A stretch of DNA of 64,000 nucleotides from Macrostomum hystrix (taxonomy: Eukaryota; Platyhelminthes; Macrostomidae). Location of the stretch: the NCBI GenBank assembly GCA_950097015.1, contig CATNEN010000003.1, positions 5,131,501 through 5,195,500 of the forward strand, in the 5' to 3' direction. Each line of letters opens with the position of its first letter. Positions within the stretch are counted from its first letter, which is position 1. The notes beneath the pieces were generated by a model. The model searched no databases. It was not told the origin of the DNA and saw only the letters and a program-made list of their open reading frames with translations. Positions 55,040 to 64,000 of the stretch are shown here, piece by piece. The translations under genes and the position numbers were made by a program.

Positions 55040-55340
55040 TCTGTCTCTAGGTGTGTGTCCTTAGGTCTGTGTCTCTAGGTATGTGTCTCTAGGTCTGTGT
55101 CTCTAGGTCTGTGTCTCTAGGTCTGTGTCTCTAGGTCTGTGTCTCTAGGTTTGTGTCTCTAGGTTTGTGTCTCTAGGTCTGTGTCTCTAGCTCTGTGTCT
55201 CTAGGTTTGTGTCCTTTGGTCTGTGTCTCTAGGTCTGTGTCCTTAGGTCTGTGTCCTTAGGTCTGTGTCTCTAGGTCTGTGTCTCTAGGTCTGTGTCTCT
55301 AGGTCTGTGTCTCTAAGTCTGTCTCTAGGTCTGTGTCTAT
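55040..55340. repeat. 14-bp minisatellite in Shisa-like 3' UTR
   Basis: Unit AGGTCTGTGTCTCT, about 20 copies between the stop codon and AATAAA. Confidence 0.94.
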
Positions 55341-55346
55341 TGTTTT

Positions 55347-55352
55347 AATAAA
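55347..55352 (+). other. Poly(A) signal of Shisa-like gene
   Basis: AATAAA immediately after the 14-bp array, 334 nt past the stop. The array therefore lies in the 3' UTR. Confidence 0.6.
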
Positions 55353-55845
55353 AAAGCATATGTAAAGGTCTTCGACAAATAAATTAGTTTAGGTCTATAT
55401 TTAGGTTACTACCTTAATCAATAACAGTAATGAAAAATATACTCCATTGCAATATAGAAAAAGTCCTTATAAAATATGCATAATTATATACTAAGGCTTT
55501 CTAAGTCTGCTCGATTGACATCAACTCGAGCTGCAGGAGAGAGACTAGACAATACGATATTAAAATGGCTTTGAATTTTAATAATGCTCAATCTATTGCC
55601 AAGCCGGACATTAAAGACAGATTAAGGAAAATGGAAATGATGACGGAAAAAATGGGAAATTCTTCCCTCATTGAATCTCGCCTGAGTTGGGAGATTAGCT
55701 GTGCATGCAGGCGGATTGTCTGAAAGAAGGTTGGTGACAGCAATAGAGACAGAATTTTGTAACTAAAGGAAGACTCTGAATATAAGCGCCCAGCTTGCAT
55801 ATTTTAGACATGAGACCAACAACTGTTCAAGGTTAAACAGATACG
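55353..55845. other. Intergenic, no gene seen
   Basis: No feature recognised between the Shisa-like poly(A) signal and the next array. Confidence 0.5.
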
Positions 55846-56145
55846 GATGGGATAATTATGATGGGAGAGGGGATAACTAAGATGGGAGAGGGGATAATTA
55901 AGATGGAAGAGGGGATAATTAAGATGGGAGAGGGGATAACATGGATGGGAGAGGGGATAATCAACATGTGAGAGGGGATAAGAGGGGATAATAAGGAGGG
56001 GATAATATAGGGGATAATAAGGATGCGAGGGGAGATAATTCAGATGTGAGAGGATGGGAGATGGGAGAGGGATGATTAAGATTGGAGAGGGGATAATTAA
56101 TATGGGAGAGCAGATAATCAACATGGGAGAGGGAATAATTATGAA
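55846..56145. repeat. 21-bp purine-rich minisatellite
   Basis: Unit GATGGGAGAGGGGATAATTA plus one base, about 13 irregular copies. Confidence 0.9.
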
Positions 56146-56574
56146 TGAAAATTAAGGAAATTTCCCCCTCCTAAAGTGTCACTCATAAAATTTTACTCAT
56201 CAAAAATGTCTTTCTTTTACTCGTAATTCCATAAATGTTTGCTCTTCTTGACAAGGTATTTTTCGGGTTTTTTAATCATCATCCTAAGAAAAAATTTCAG
56301 CCTTCAATTACTGTCCCTTTTACAAAATAACATTTAAGATTTAAAATGTCACTCCAAGAAATCATACTCTTTCAAAAGATGCCACTTCTGGCAGCACTAC
56401 TATGAGTATTAGAGAGCAGTATATAGTTTTTCTAGTTACGTGGCGGTGAGCAAGAACTATAAAAGTACATGCAGCACAGCTCAGCTGATCGTAATGGCTA
56501 TATTTTAAAGTTCTATGGCCTTTCAAGCATCTACATTCGCGTACGAGCATAAGTCTAGTCTCAAAGAAGGATTG
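56146..56574. other. Spacer, nothing recognised
   Basis: AT-rich sequence without features, before segmental-duplication copy 2. Confidence 0.45.
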
Positions 56575-57690
56575 ATTCTAATGGTTCTGAATTCTGAGAA
56601 AACATTCGCACCTAGATTTAATATAATAATAATAACAGTAATGAAAACAAAAAAATAATAATAACAAGATATAGCATATATATCCAAGATTCTAGGAAAC
56701 TAAAATTCTTAGAAAGCGATGCTGGATGCTGCAATAACTAATATTCTAGGAAACTAAAATTCTTAGAAAGCGATGCTGGATGCTGCAAAAACTAATATTC
56801 TAGGAAACTAAAATTCTTAGAAAGCGATGCTGGATGCTGCAAAAACTAATATTCTAGGAAACTAAAATTCTTAGAAAGCGATGCTGGATGCTGCAAAAAC
56901 TAATATTCTAGGAAACTAAATTTCTCTAAAAGCGATGCTGGATGCTGCAATGACTAATATTCTAGGAAACTAAAATTCTTAGAAAGCGATGCTGGATGCT
57001 GCAATAACTAATATTCTAGGAAACTAAAATTCTTAGAAAGCGATGCTGTATGCTGCAAAAACTAATATTCTAGGAAACTAAATTTCTCAGAAAGCGATGC
57101 TGGATGCTGCAATAACTAATATTCTAGGAAACTAAAATTCTTAGAAAGCGATGCTGGATGCTGCAAAAACTAATATTCTAGGAAACTAAAATTCTTAGAA
57201 AGCGATGCTGGATGCTGCAATAACTAATATTCTAGGAAACTAAAATTCTTAGAAAGCGATGCTGGATGCTGCAATAACTAATATTCTAGGAAACTAAAAT
57301 TCTTAGAAAGCGATGCTGGATGATGCAATAACTAATATTCTAGGAAACTAAAATTCTTAGAAAGCGATGCTGGATGCTGCAATAACTAATATTCTAGGAA
57401 ACGGTAGAACCAAACATAAGAACTGAAAAATACCATACTTAAAAGACTTCTAAATTCTTAGAAAAATAATGACTTTTAGATTCTAAGAAACAAATATAAT
57501 GTGTACCCAAAACTCCAAGAAACTAAAAACTCTAGGAAACCTAAATTTAAAAAGTTCTAAAATCAAATTAAACGGAACTAAAATGGAAAAAAAACTGAAA
57601 ACCATATTTTCATGCACATATATACTTTCTAAGAAAACTCGGTTCTTAAGATCGTAGGTTCATACAAACTAAGTAGCCCAAAAAGCCATT
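56575..57690. repeat. Segmental duplication, copy 2, with expanded 54-bp array
   Basis: Same order of blocks as 51651-52010, but the 54-bp unit (GCGATGCTGGATGCTGCAAT onward) is present about 13 times at 56690-57405. Confidence 0.9.
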
Positions 57691-58155
57691 AATCTATCTT
57701 ACACCTTATCTACCTCACCCTATATCTCACACCTTATCTATCTCACACCTTATCTATATTATACCTTATCTACCTCACACCGTATCTATCTCACACCTTA
57801 TCTATCTCACACCTTATCTATCTTATATCTTATCTATCTCACACCTTATCTATCTATCTCACACATTATCTATCTTAGACCTTATCTATCTCACACCTTA
57901 TCTATCTCACACCTTATCTATCTCACACCTTATCTATCTCACACCTTATCTATCTCACACCTTATCTATCTCACACCTTATCTATCTCACACCTTATCTA
58001 TCTCACACCTTATCTATCTCACACCTTATCTATCTCACACCCTATCTATCTCACACCTTATCTATCTATCTCACACCTTATCTATCTCACATCTTATCTA
58101 TCTATCTCACACATTATCAATCTATCTCACACTTTATCTGCCTCACACCTTATCT
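57691..58155. repeat. 16-bp TATCTATCTCACACCT array, second locus
   Basis: Same unit as 52011-54258, about 28 copies, following duplication copy 2 as the longer array follows copy 1. Confidence 0.94.
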
Positions 58156-58831
58156 AAGGTATGTAAACCGTACATAGAAAATTTCTAAGAATTTTTGGTA
58201 CCTTATTTTAGTCGCATAAAATACACGACAGAAAAAGCTAGAGAACAGCCTAGCAGTTTATGGCATACTTAGCCAGTAATAGTTAATAGTTATACTATTT
58301 AAATAATATACAATATGAGCGAATTATAATGTTTGAGAATAGAACAATAGACCTGCATAATGTACACGCGATGTCATAGTGTACACACATAGCCGAGAAG
58401 ATGGACCTTTTTGACCACCAGTGTCTCATCTTACGGTCAGCGTGTGAACCAGAATAAACTGGTTCTCAACCCTGAATGAGTCCATAATCCACAACTTTTA
58501 AAAAATATAGTCTGCTTCACGCGTGAGAGGACAGGCGAGGTATGAAAATATTTTAGTAGGCCAGAGAATAGAGAGACAACCCCTAGATAGAATTATTTAA
58601 ATAGTTTAGCATTGCAACCGGAAAAAGCCAGTACTAGTACGTTAGGCAAAACCAGATCTTTCTTATTGTCTGTTGCTTTTTTAAGGAATTCTTTAAATCC
58701 CTGTCTAACTTTGAGCCACTCCAGTATAAATATAAGAGTAAATGCAGCAATGCCCCAACTTGTTCATAAGTACATTGTTTGCTAAAGTGTAGGGTCAGGT
58801 AAAGCATTGATGGCTGCCACATTTTTTACAG
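58156..58831. other. Upstream flank or intron of Mondo-like exon
   Basis: No convincing exon was found; a short ATG frame at 58401 (MDLFDHQCLILRSACEPE) ends without a good donor. Confidence 0.4.
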
Positions 58832-58931
58832 ACCTGTACTTTAAAAGGCTTCTAGATGAGCAAAGCTTGAAAGGCACTGATCAGCCGCAGCAGCAGCTGT
58901 TGCAACCACTGCAGCCATCTACCATAACCAG
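58832..58931 (+). CDS. Mondo: Mondo-like penultimate exon
   Basis: The acceptor ATTTTTTACAG ends at 58831. Only the frame starting at base 3 is open (LYFKRLLDEQSLKGTDQPQQ). The donor GTAAGG starts at 58932. Confidence 0.65.
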
Positions 58932-60145
58932 GTAAGGGGCTCAATACATTTCTGTCGTTAAGCTCTGCATTCACTCTTCACTCTTCTTAATTTGCCCCCT
59001 CAACTGTCTTTCATTCCCTCCTCCACTGTCCTTCATTACCTCCTCTACTGCCCTTCATTACCTCTTCTACTGCCCTTCATTACCTCCTCTACTGTCCTTC
59101 ATTACCTCCTCCACTGTCCTTCATTCCCTCCTCCACTGTCCGTCATTCCCTCCTCCACTGCCCTTCATTACCTCCTCTACTGCCCTTCATTACCTCTTCT
59201 ACTGCCCTTCATTACCTCCTCTACTGTCCTTCATTCCCTCCTCCACTGTCCGTCATTCCCTCCTCCACTGCCCTTCATTACCTCCTCCACTGTCCTTCAT
59301 TCCCTCCTCCACTGTCCGTCATTCCCTCCTCCACTGCCCTTCATTACCTCCTCTACTGCCCTTCATTACCTCTTCTACTGCCCTTCATTACCTCCTCTAC
59401 TGTCCTTCATTACCTCCTCCACTGTCCTTCATTACCTCCTCTACTGCCCTTCATTACCTCCTCTACTGCCCTTCATTACCTCCTCCACTGTCCTTCATTC
59501 CCTCCTCCACTGTCCGTCATTCCCTCCTCCACTGCCCTTCATTACCTCCTCCACTGCCCTTCATTCCCTCCTCCACTGCCCTTCATTACCTCCTCCACTG
59601 TCCTTCATTACCTCCTCTACTGCCCTTCATTACCTCCTCCACTGCCCTTCATTACCTCCTCCACTGCCCTTCATTACCTCCTCCACTGCCCTTCATTACC
59701 TCCTCCACTGCCCTTCATTCCCTCCTCCACTGCCCTTCATTACCTCCTCTACTGTCCTTCATTACCTCCTCCACTGCCCTTCATTACCTCCTCCACTGCC
59801 CTTCATTACCTCCTCCACTGCCCTTCATTACCTCCTCTACTGTCCTTGATTACCTCCTCCACTGTCCTTCATTACCTCCTCCACTGTCCGTCATTCCCTC
59901 CTCCAATGTCCTTCATTCCCTCCTCTACTGTCCTTCGCTCTCTTTATTCCCTTTTTACTCTCCTGCATGACTTTTGTCGCTTAGTAAAACCAAAAATTGC
60001 ACAAAAATTGCTGATAAAAACTCAAACTAAAACCAGGTTTCCCACCAGCCTATTAACTGTTGAAGACTTCGAATCAGATGTGAATCAGCGAGCACATTTA
60101 AATCAGCTTCAACTACAACAACAAGAACAGCAGCAACAGCAGCAA

Positions 60146-60176
<31 letters not shown>

Positions 60177-60808
60177 AGCAGCAGCAGCGTAGGAAACATC
60201 AATCTGAAGACAAGCATTGTCCGAAGCGTCACCAACGGCCGGCCCACAAACAAGCGGAACTTAGGCGAATATTCAAGATACGCGAAGGTATACAACTTCT
60301 ATCTAGCATCTGCGGTGCTGAGATTCCAAAGAGCGCTGTTGTGGCAGGTCACACTAATCGCATCTCTGAGGCCGGCCTACTCAATCAGTGCCGAGAGCGC
60401 ATACTGACTGTACAACAAGAAACTGCCGTTCAGACTCAAGAAATTGAGCAGTACAGAGCCATTCTAGCTGAGTCTGCCATGCCATCTGGTCAGGCCATAG
60501 ACTATGTGCAGACTCGCTGGCTGCAGAATGGGAGGTTTGAGCTATTCTACAAGCTGATAGGCAAGAGTGTGACTGATGCGTTCACTAATCATCTGCAGGT
60601 GGCAGCGGGGCAGGTTGCAGGTGAGCATACTGCTGAGCAGTTTCCAACAAGCTGGCTTAAAAGAATAGCTGGACCAGAGGAACTTGTGAGGCGGTCGAGT
60701 CGCCATCTGGAGAGGATTAGGCTAAGCTTTCCCATAGCGGACGGCTGCGGTACGAAAAGCACCTTGAGTAGTAGCAGCAGCAGCAGCAGTACAGTTCGTT
60801 CGACGTAA
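58832..60808 (+). CDS. Mondo: Mondo-type bHLH-zipper transcription factor, last two exons
   Basis: Exons 58832-58931 (phase 1 in, phase 2 out) and 60049-60808 give the C-terminal 286 residues. After a long poly-Gln run come the basic/helix region (HKQAELRRIFKIREGIQLL), an expanded loop, the second helix and zipper (NQCRERILTVQQETAVQTQE, then IEQYRAILAESA), and a C-terminal part with IDYVQTRWLQNGRFELFYKL. This matches the dimerisation and cytoplasmic-localisation domain of MondoA/ChREBP (YVKSRTLQNWKFWIF in the family). Mondo proteins pair with MLX and activate genes in response to glucose-6-phosphate; that role is inferred. MLX has the same domain order, but the LQN/WLQNG motif and QQE zipper favour Mondo. 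The N-terminal glucose-sensing module is not visible upstream. Confidence 0.8.
58990..59940. repeat. 22-bp minisatellite
   Basis: Unit TCATTACCTCCTCTACTGCC plus CT, about 43 copies, filling the intron between the two Mondo-like exons. Confidence 0.95.
60049..60808 (+). CDS. Mondo: Mondo-like last exon (bHLHZip and DCD)
   Basis: The acceptor GTTTCCCACCAG ends at 60048; AG+C gives Ser, then LLTVEDFESDVNQRAHLNQ. An alternative acceptor 12 nt upstream (start 60037) stays in frame. Stop TAA at 60806-60808 after a poly-Ser tail. Confidence 0.82.
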
Positions 60809-60864
60809 TGCGACTTTATTTAGAACACAAACTCGCTATGACTCGTTAAAACTCGTTAGTGTCT

Positions 60865-61205
60865 AACGGGTGGAATATTGAATATCTAACAGACGGAATA
60901 TTGAATATCTAACAGGTGGAATATTGAATATCTAACAGGTGGAATATTGAATATCTAACAGGTGGAATATTGAATATCTAACAGGTGGAATATTGAATAT
61001 CTAACAGGTGGAATATTGAATATCTAACAGGTGGAATATTGAATATCTAACAGGTGGAATATTGAATATCTAACAGGTGGAATATTGAATATCTAACAGG
61101 TGGAATATTGAATATCTAACAGGTGGAGTATTGAATATCTAACAGGTGGAATATTGAATATCTAACAGGTGGAATATTGAATAACAAACAGACGGAATAT
61201 CGAAT
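60865..61205. repeat. 23-bp minisatellite in Mondo-like 3' UTR
   Basis: Unit GGTGGAATATTGAATATCTA plus ACA, about 14 nearly perfect copies, starting about 60 bases after the stop codon. Confidence 0.94.
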
Positions 61206-62145
61206 GTCTAACTAAAAGGTCGAATTTTTCATATCTAACCGGTGGAAAACAGGTTATACTTACTATACATACGAGTTCAATACTATACTCCAGTATTTTT
61301 AATGCAACCCAGTCTCCTCGATTAAATAATAATCAGATCTAGTATTAAGCATTAGTAAATATATAGTAAGCAACATAATGTGAGCTATAATCTATGTATT
61401 TAGCATTTTAAATCGGTTAATGAAATGACAAAACTGTTATACACTACTTACTACCAGTATATAGTATTATAGTGCGTTGCTCAATAACTAGTATTTTACA
61501 TACAATATTCTGTTACTATTGTAGCTTTTTTTAATAAACCGTAATGCGTGCTTAACAATAACAAAATACGTTGATACTACTTGTTAAGATATAAGTAACA
61601 GCATAAGTAGTTTTACTGCATATTTTAAAGAGTATTAAAAAAACTCAAAACAATAGAGTTGAACATTTTTGTTAATTACTCATTCTTTGTTTTCAAAGAA
61701 GAACTGCTTGCATTATTTATTTGTCATTAAACTACTAGCAGTAGTATTTTAAGGTGGAAATGAGTTGAAAATTAAATTCAACACGAATGATTTTTTCACT
61801 TGACTGTACAACTTAACTACAAGCTTTTTATTGGCTACCATTTACAGGTCATTGAGATGCATTAATGTAAATTGCATCAAAGTCGGACCGATGACATCAT
61901 GACTTCCGAGCACCAGCGAGCAATAAATTAACGATTTACTAACAAACATTTATCAGCCTCAGATAAAGTAAAAAGAAGGAATTGCGATAGAAAAATGCAA
62001 AGCTTTGTTTTCTTAATCGCAATCTCACCGGATTAACTTTCTGCTATAAATAATTCAATCGGGCACGTATTAAGCAGGTTTTGACGAGCATTAAATTTAC
62101 ATAGTCTGCCTATATTATCAAATAATCCTACAGGAGGATCAAATT
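61206..62145. other. AT-rich spacer
   Basis: Contains the possible Mondo-like poly(A) signal; otherwise no feature seen. Confidence 0.5.
61533..61538 (+). other. Mondo: Possible poly(A) signal of Mondo-like gene
   Basis: AATAAA in TTTTTAATAAACCG, about 725 nt past the stop and beyond the 23-bp array. It is the first canonical signal on this strand that I saw. Confidence 0.4.
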
Positions 62146-62147
62146 CT

Positions 62148-62865
62148 TTAACAGGATTATCTAATAATCCAAAAGGATTATCTAATAATCCAAAAGGATT
62201 ATCTAATAATCCAAAAGGATTATCTAATAATCCAAAAGGATTATCTAATAATCCAAAAGGATTATCTAATAATCCAAAAGGATTATCTAATAATCCAAAA
62301 GGATTATCTAATAATCCAAAAGGATTATCTAATAATCCAAAAGGATTATCTAATAATCCAAAAGGATTATCTAATAATCCAAAAGGATTATCTAATAATC
62401 CAAAAGGATTATCTAATAATCCAAAAGGATTATCTAATAATCCAAAAGGATTATCTAATAATCCAAAAGGATTATCTAATAATCCAAAAGGATTATCTAA
62501 TAATCCAAAAGGATTATCTAATAATCCAAAAGGATTATCTAATAATCCAAAAGGATTATCTAATAATCCAAAAGGATTATCTAATAATCCAAAAGGATTA
62601 TCTAATAATCCAAAAGGATTATCTAATAATCCAAAAGGATTATCTAATAATCCAAAAGGATTATCTAATAATCCAAAAGGATTATCTAATAATCCAAAAG
62701 GATTATCTAATAATCCAAAAGGATTATCTAATAATCCAAAAGGATTATCTAATAATCCAAAAGGATTATCTAATAATCCAAAAGGATTATCTAATAATCC
62801 AAAAGGATTATCTAATAATCCTAAAGGATTATCTAATAATCCTAAAGGATTATCTAATTGTACGA
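62148..62865. repeat. 21-bp palindromic minisatellite
   Basis: Unit GGATTATCTAATAATCCAAA plus A, about 33 almost identical copies. Each unit holds a perfect 7-bp stem (GGATTAT/ATAATCC) around CTA. Confidence 0.96.
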
Positions 62866-62917
62866 TCTCTAATCTCTGGACTATCTAATAGCATTGTACG
62901 ATAATCCTGTAGCATTT

Positions 62918-63004
62918 TACGATAATCCTGTAGGATTGTACGATAGTTACAGGATTATCGTACAATCCTACCAGATTATCGTACAATCCTACAGGATTAT
63001 CGTA
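62918..63004. repeat. 27-bp perfect inverted repeat
   Basis: Arms 62918-62944 and 62978-63004 are exact reverse complements (arm begins TACGATAATCCTGTAGGATT), with a 33-bp spacer that itself repeats parts of the arms. Confidence 0.9.
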
Positions 63005-63151
63005 CAAATAAAAAAATACTTTAGCATCACATGATCGCGTGGGATTATCGCTTAATCTCTATGGCTAATCTCACTAATCCACGGATTATGTGAAAACCCG
63101 ACAAAAATTAATTGAAAAAGTTGATTGTAAGCTAAATATAAACAAAGTTGA

Positions 63152-63157
63152 TTTATT
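63152..63157 (-). other. CPSF1: Poly(A) signal of CPSF1
   Basis: AATAAA on the minus strand, 57 nt beyond the stop codon. Confidence 0.6.
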
Positions 63158-63213
63158 TACGAAATCGAACTAGCCAACTTTCAACACGATAAAGAAACAT
63201 TAGTCTGTTATGC

Positions 63214-63549
63214 CTAGAAATGCAAAGTAGACACTTGAATCTCGGCCAAATCGTCCAATATGGCGTCGGCGCTTAATCCGGCCTTCTTAGCCACTTCGAC
63301 TCGTTCGGAGTGACCCAGCGACACGTAGCGGTACATGAGGTCGCCGTCGATAACGCCGGATCTGGCCGGCTCCAGCTCGTGATGAGCCGGGGAGTAATAG
63401 CGCGACGCTTTGGGATGCAGGCCGGCGGGATGAGTGACAGCGTGGCTGAGATGCTTCTCAAGCATGATTAGGCGGGTGTAGACTGGTCTGCGAACAGGCG
63501 TCAGCATGTACAGGCCACCCTCGGAGGTTCCCAGAATCACTGAGTGTCC
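63214..63549 (-). CDS. CPSF1: CPSF1 last exon
   Basis: The minus-strand acceptor TTTATTTTACAG precedes 63549; stop codon at 63214-63216. It carries most of the recognisable CPSF1 C-terminal sequence. Confidence 0.92.
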   Translation of the reverse strand, partial: GHSVILGTSEGGLYMLTPVRRPVYTRLIMLEKHLSHAVTHPAGLHPKASRYYSPAHHELEPARSGVIDGDLMYRYVSLGHSERVEVAKKAGLSADAILDDLAEIQVSTLHF

Positions 63550-64000
63550 CTGTAAAATAAAAAAATAAAATAAATGCAATTCTGACGGACTAGAGTTCGA
63601 TTCCTGTTACCATAGCAACCGAACAACAAAGATTTATTTAATGTAAAAAACTTCAGTGAAAAATACCGACTATTTAGGAAATGATGCTTTGGATTAAAAA
63701 ATTACTTAATTAGGATGCAATTTGTAACCATGGCAAACGCATGACAGCCTTCGAAAGACTGTGTACAACTGTTTAGTCCGTGGACAGGAGAATAGGCTAC
63801 TAAAATAATGATGCGGTTCTTTGCTGCTACGACAACAGTAGTTTGAATGAAACTTCCCTATCATGGCAGCACAAAAAATGTGGTAGTCAAGGACTCAACT
63901 CAATTTGCGTTGCCACGGCAACTAATTGTCGAATTGCGTCTCACCTGTTGAATATCCCTAGTCTTGGCTAGACCGGAGCCGCCCCTGAGACAATTGCGAA
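63214..64000 (-). CDS. CPSF1: CPSF1 (CPSF160), last two exons
   Basis: Minus-strand exons 63945-64000 (cut by the window edge) and 63214-63549 join in phase 0. They read GGSGLAKTRDIQQ then GHSVILGTSEGGLYMLTPVR, HPAGLHPKASRYYSP, VIDGDLMYRYVSLGHSERVE and the end AKKAGLSADAILDDLAEIQV followed by STLHF. This matches the C-terminus of CPSF1, the large subunit of the cleavage and polyadenylation specificity factor (family pattern EGGLHNLTP, HHAGLNPRAFR, LDGELLNRYLYLS, ILDDLLE). It helps form the complex that recognises AAUAAA in nascent mRNA. Its own AATAAA lies 57 nt past the stop. The gene converges with the Mondo-like gene. Confidence 0.93.
63945..64000 (-). CDS. CPSF1: CPSF1 penultimate exon (partial)
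   Basis: The only open frame gives RNCLRGGSGLAKTRDIQQ and ends at the donor GTGAGA in phase 0. It is truncated by the window end. Confidence 0.8.

Noticed and set aside
58992-59849. 285-codon frame (Pro/Leu/Ser repeats)
   Set aside because: Product of the 22-bp array in the Mondo-like intron.
1-64000. CRISPR-like arrays
   Set aside because: The repeats are head-to-tail without unique spacers, and the genes are spliced animal genes.

Overview
The window is nuclear DNA of an animal. It carries spliced genes with GT-AG introns and clear homologues of metazoan proteins: a PACT-domain centrosomal scaffold (pericentrin/AKAP9 type), a DHHC palmitoyltransferase, TMEM60, a Shisa-like membrane protein, a Mondo-type bHLH-zipper factor and CPSF1. 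It also has tRNA-derived SINEs. Coding exons are GC-richer than the AT-rich introns and spacers. I would guess an invertebrate, perhaps a spiralian, but the sequence does not settle the clade.

Layout. 1-25304 (+): the 3' part of the pericentrin-like gene, 15 exons that join in one continuous frame of 1811 codons and end in a PACT domain; its 5' end lies before the window. 27183-27813 (-): a small intronless gene for a secreted protein with TATA box and poly(A) signal. 30383-33547 (+): a three-exon DHHC palmitoyltransferase of 429 residues. 37927-38358 (+): the last exon of TMEM60. 46169-55352 (+): a four-exon Shisa-like gene of 308 residues whose third intron holds two further coding exons of unknown identity. 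58832-60808 (+): the last two exons of a Mondo-like factor. 63152-64000 (-): the last two exons of CPSF1, convergent with Mondo.

The dominant feature is tandem repetition. Almost every longer intron, several intergenic spacers and three 3' UTRs hold their own minisatellite. There are close to 40 arrays with units of about 4 to 54 bp, nearly all with a unit sequence of their own. By hand tally they fill about 29 kb, roughly 45 percent of the window. Long open frames inside these arrays are by-products of the repeat period and are not annotated as genes. Three tRNA-derived SINE families are also present.

The genes are not an operon or pathway; they look like ordinary neighbours. The most unusual points are the private-minisatellite architecture, arrays whose units resemble splice sites, an array of perfect small hairpins next to a 27-bp inverted repeat, a 5-kb-spaced segmental duplication in which one copy has expanded a 54-bp unit, and the phase-symmetric extra exons inside the Shisa-like gene. 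All exon borders were derived by hand from splice consensus, reading frame and phase; there is no transcript support.
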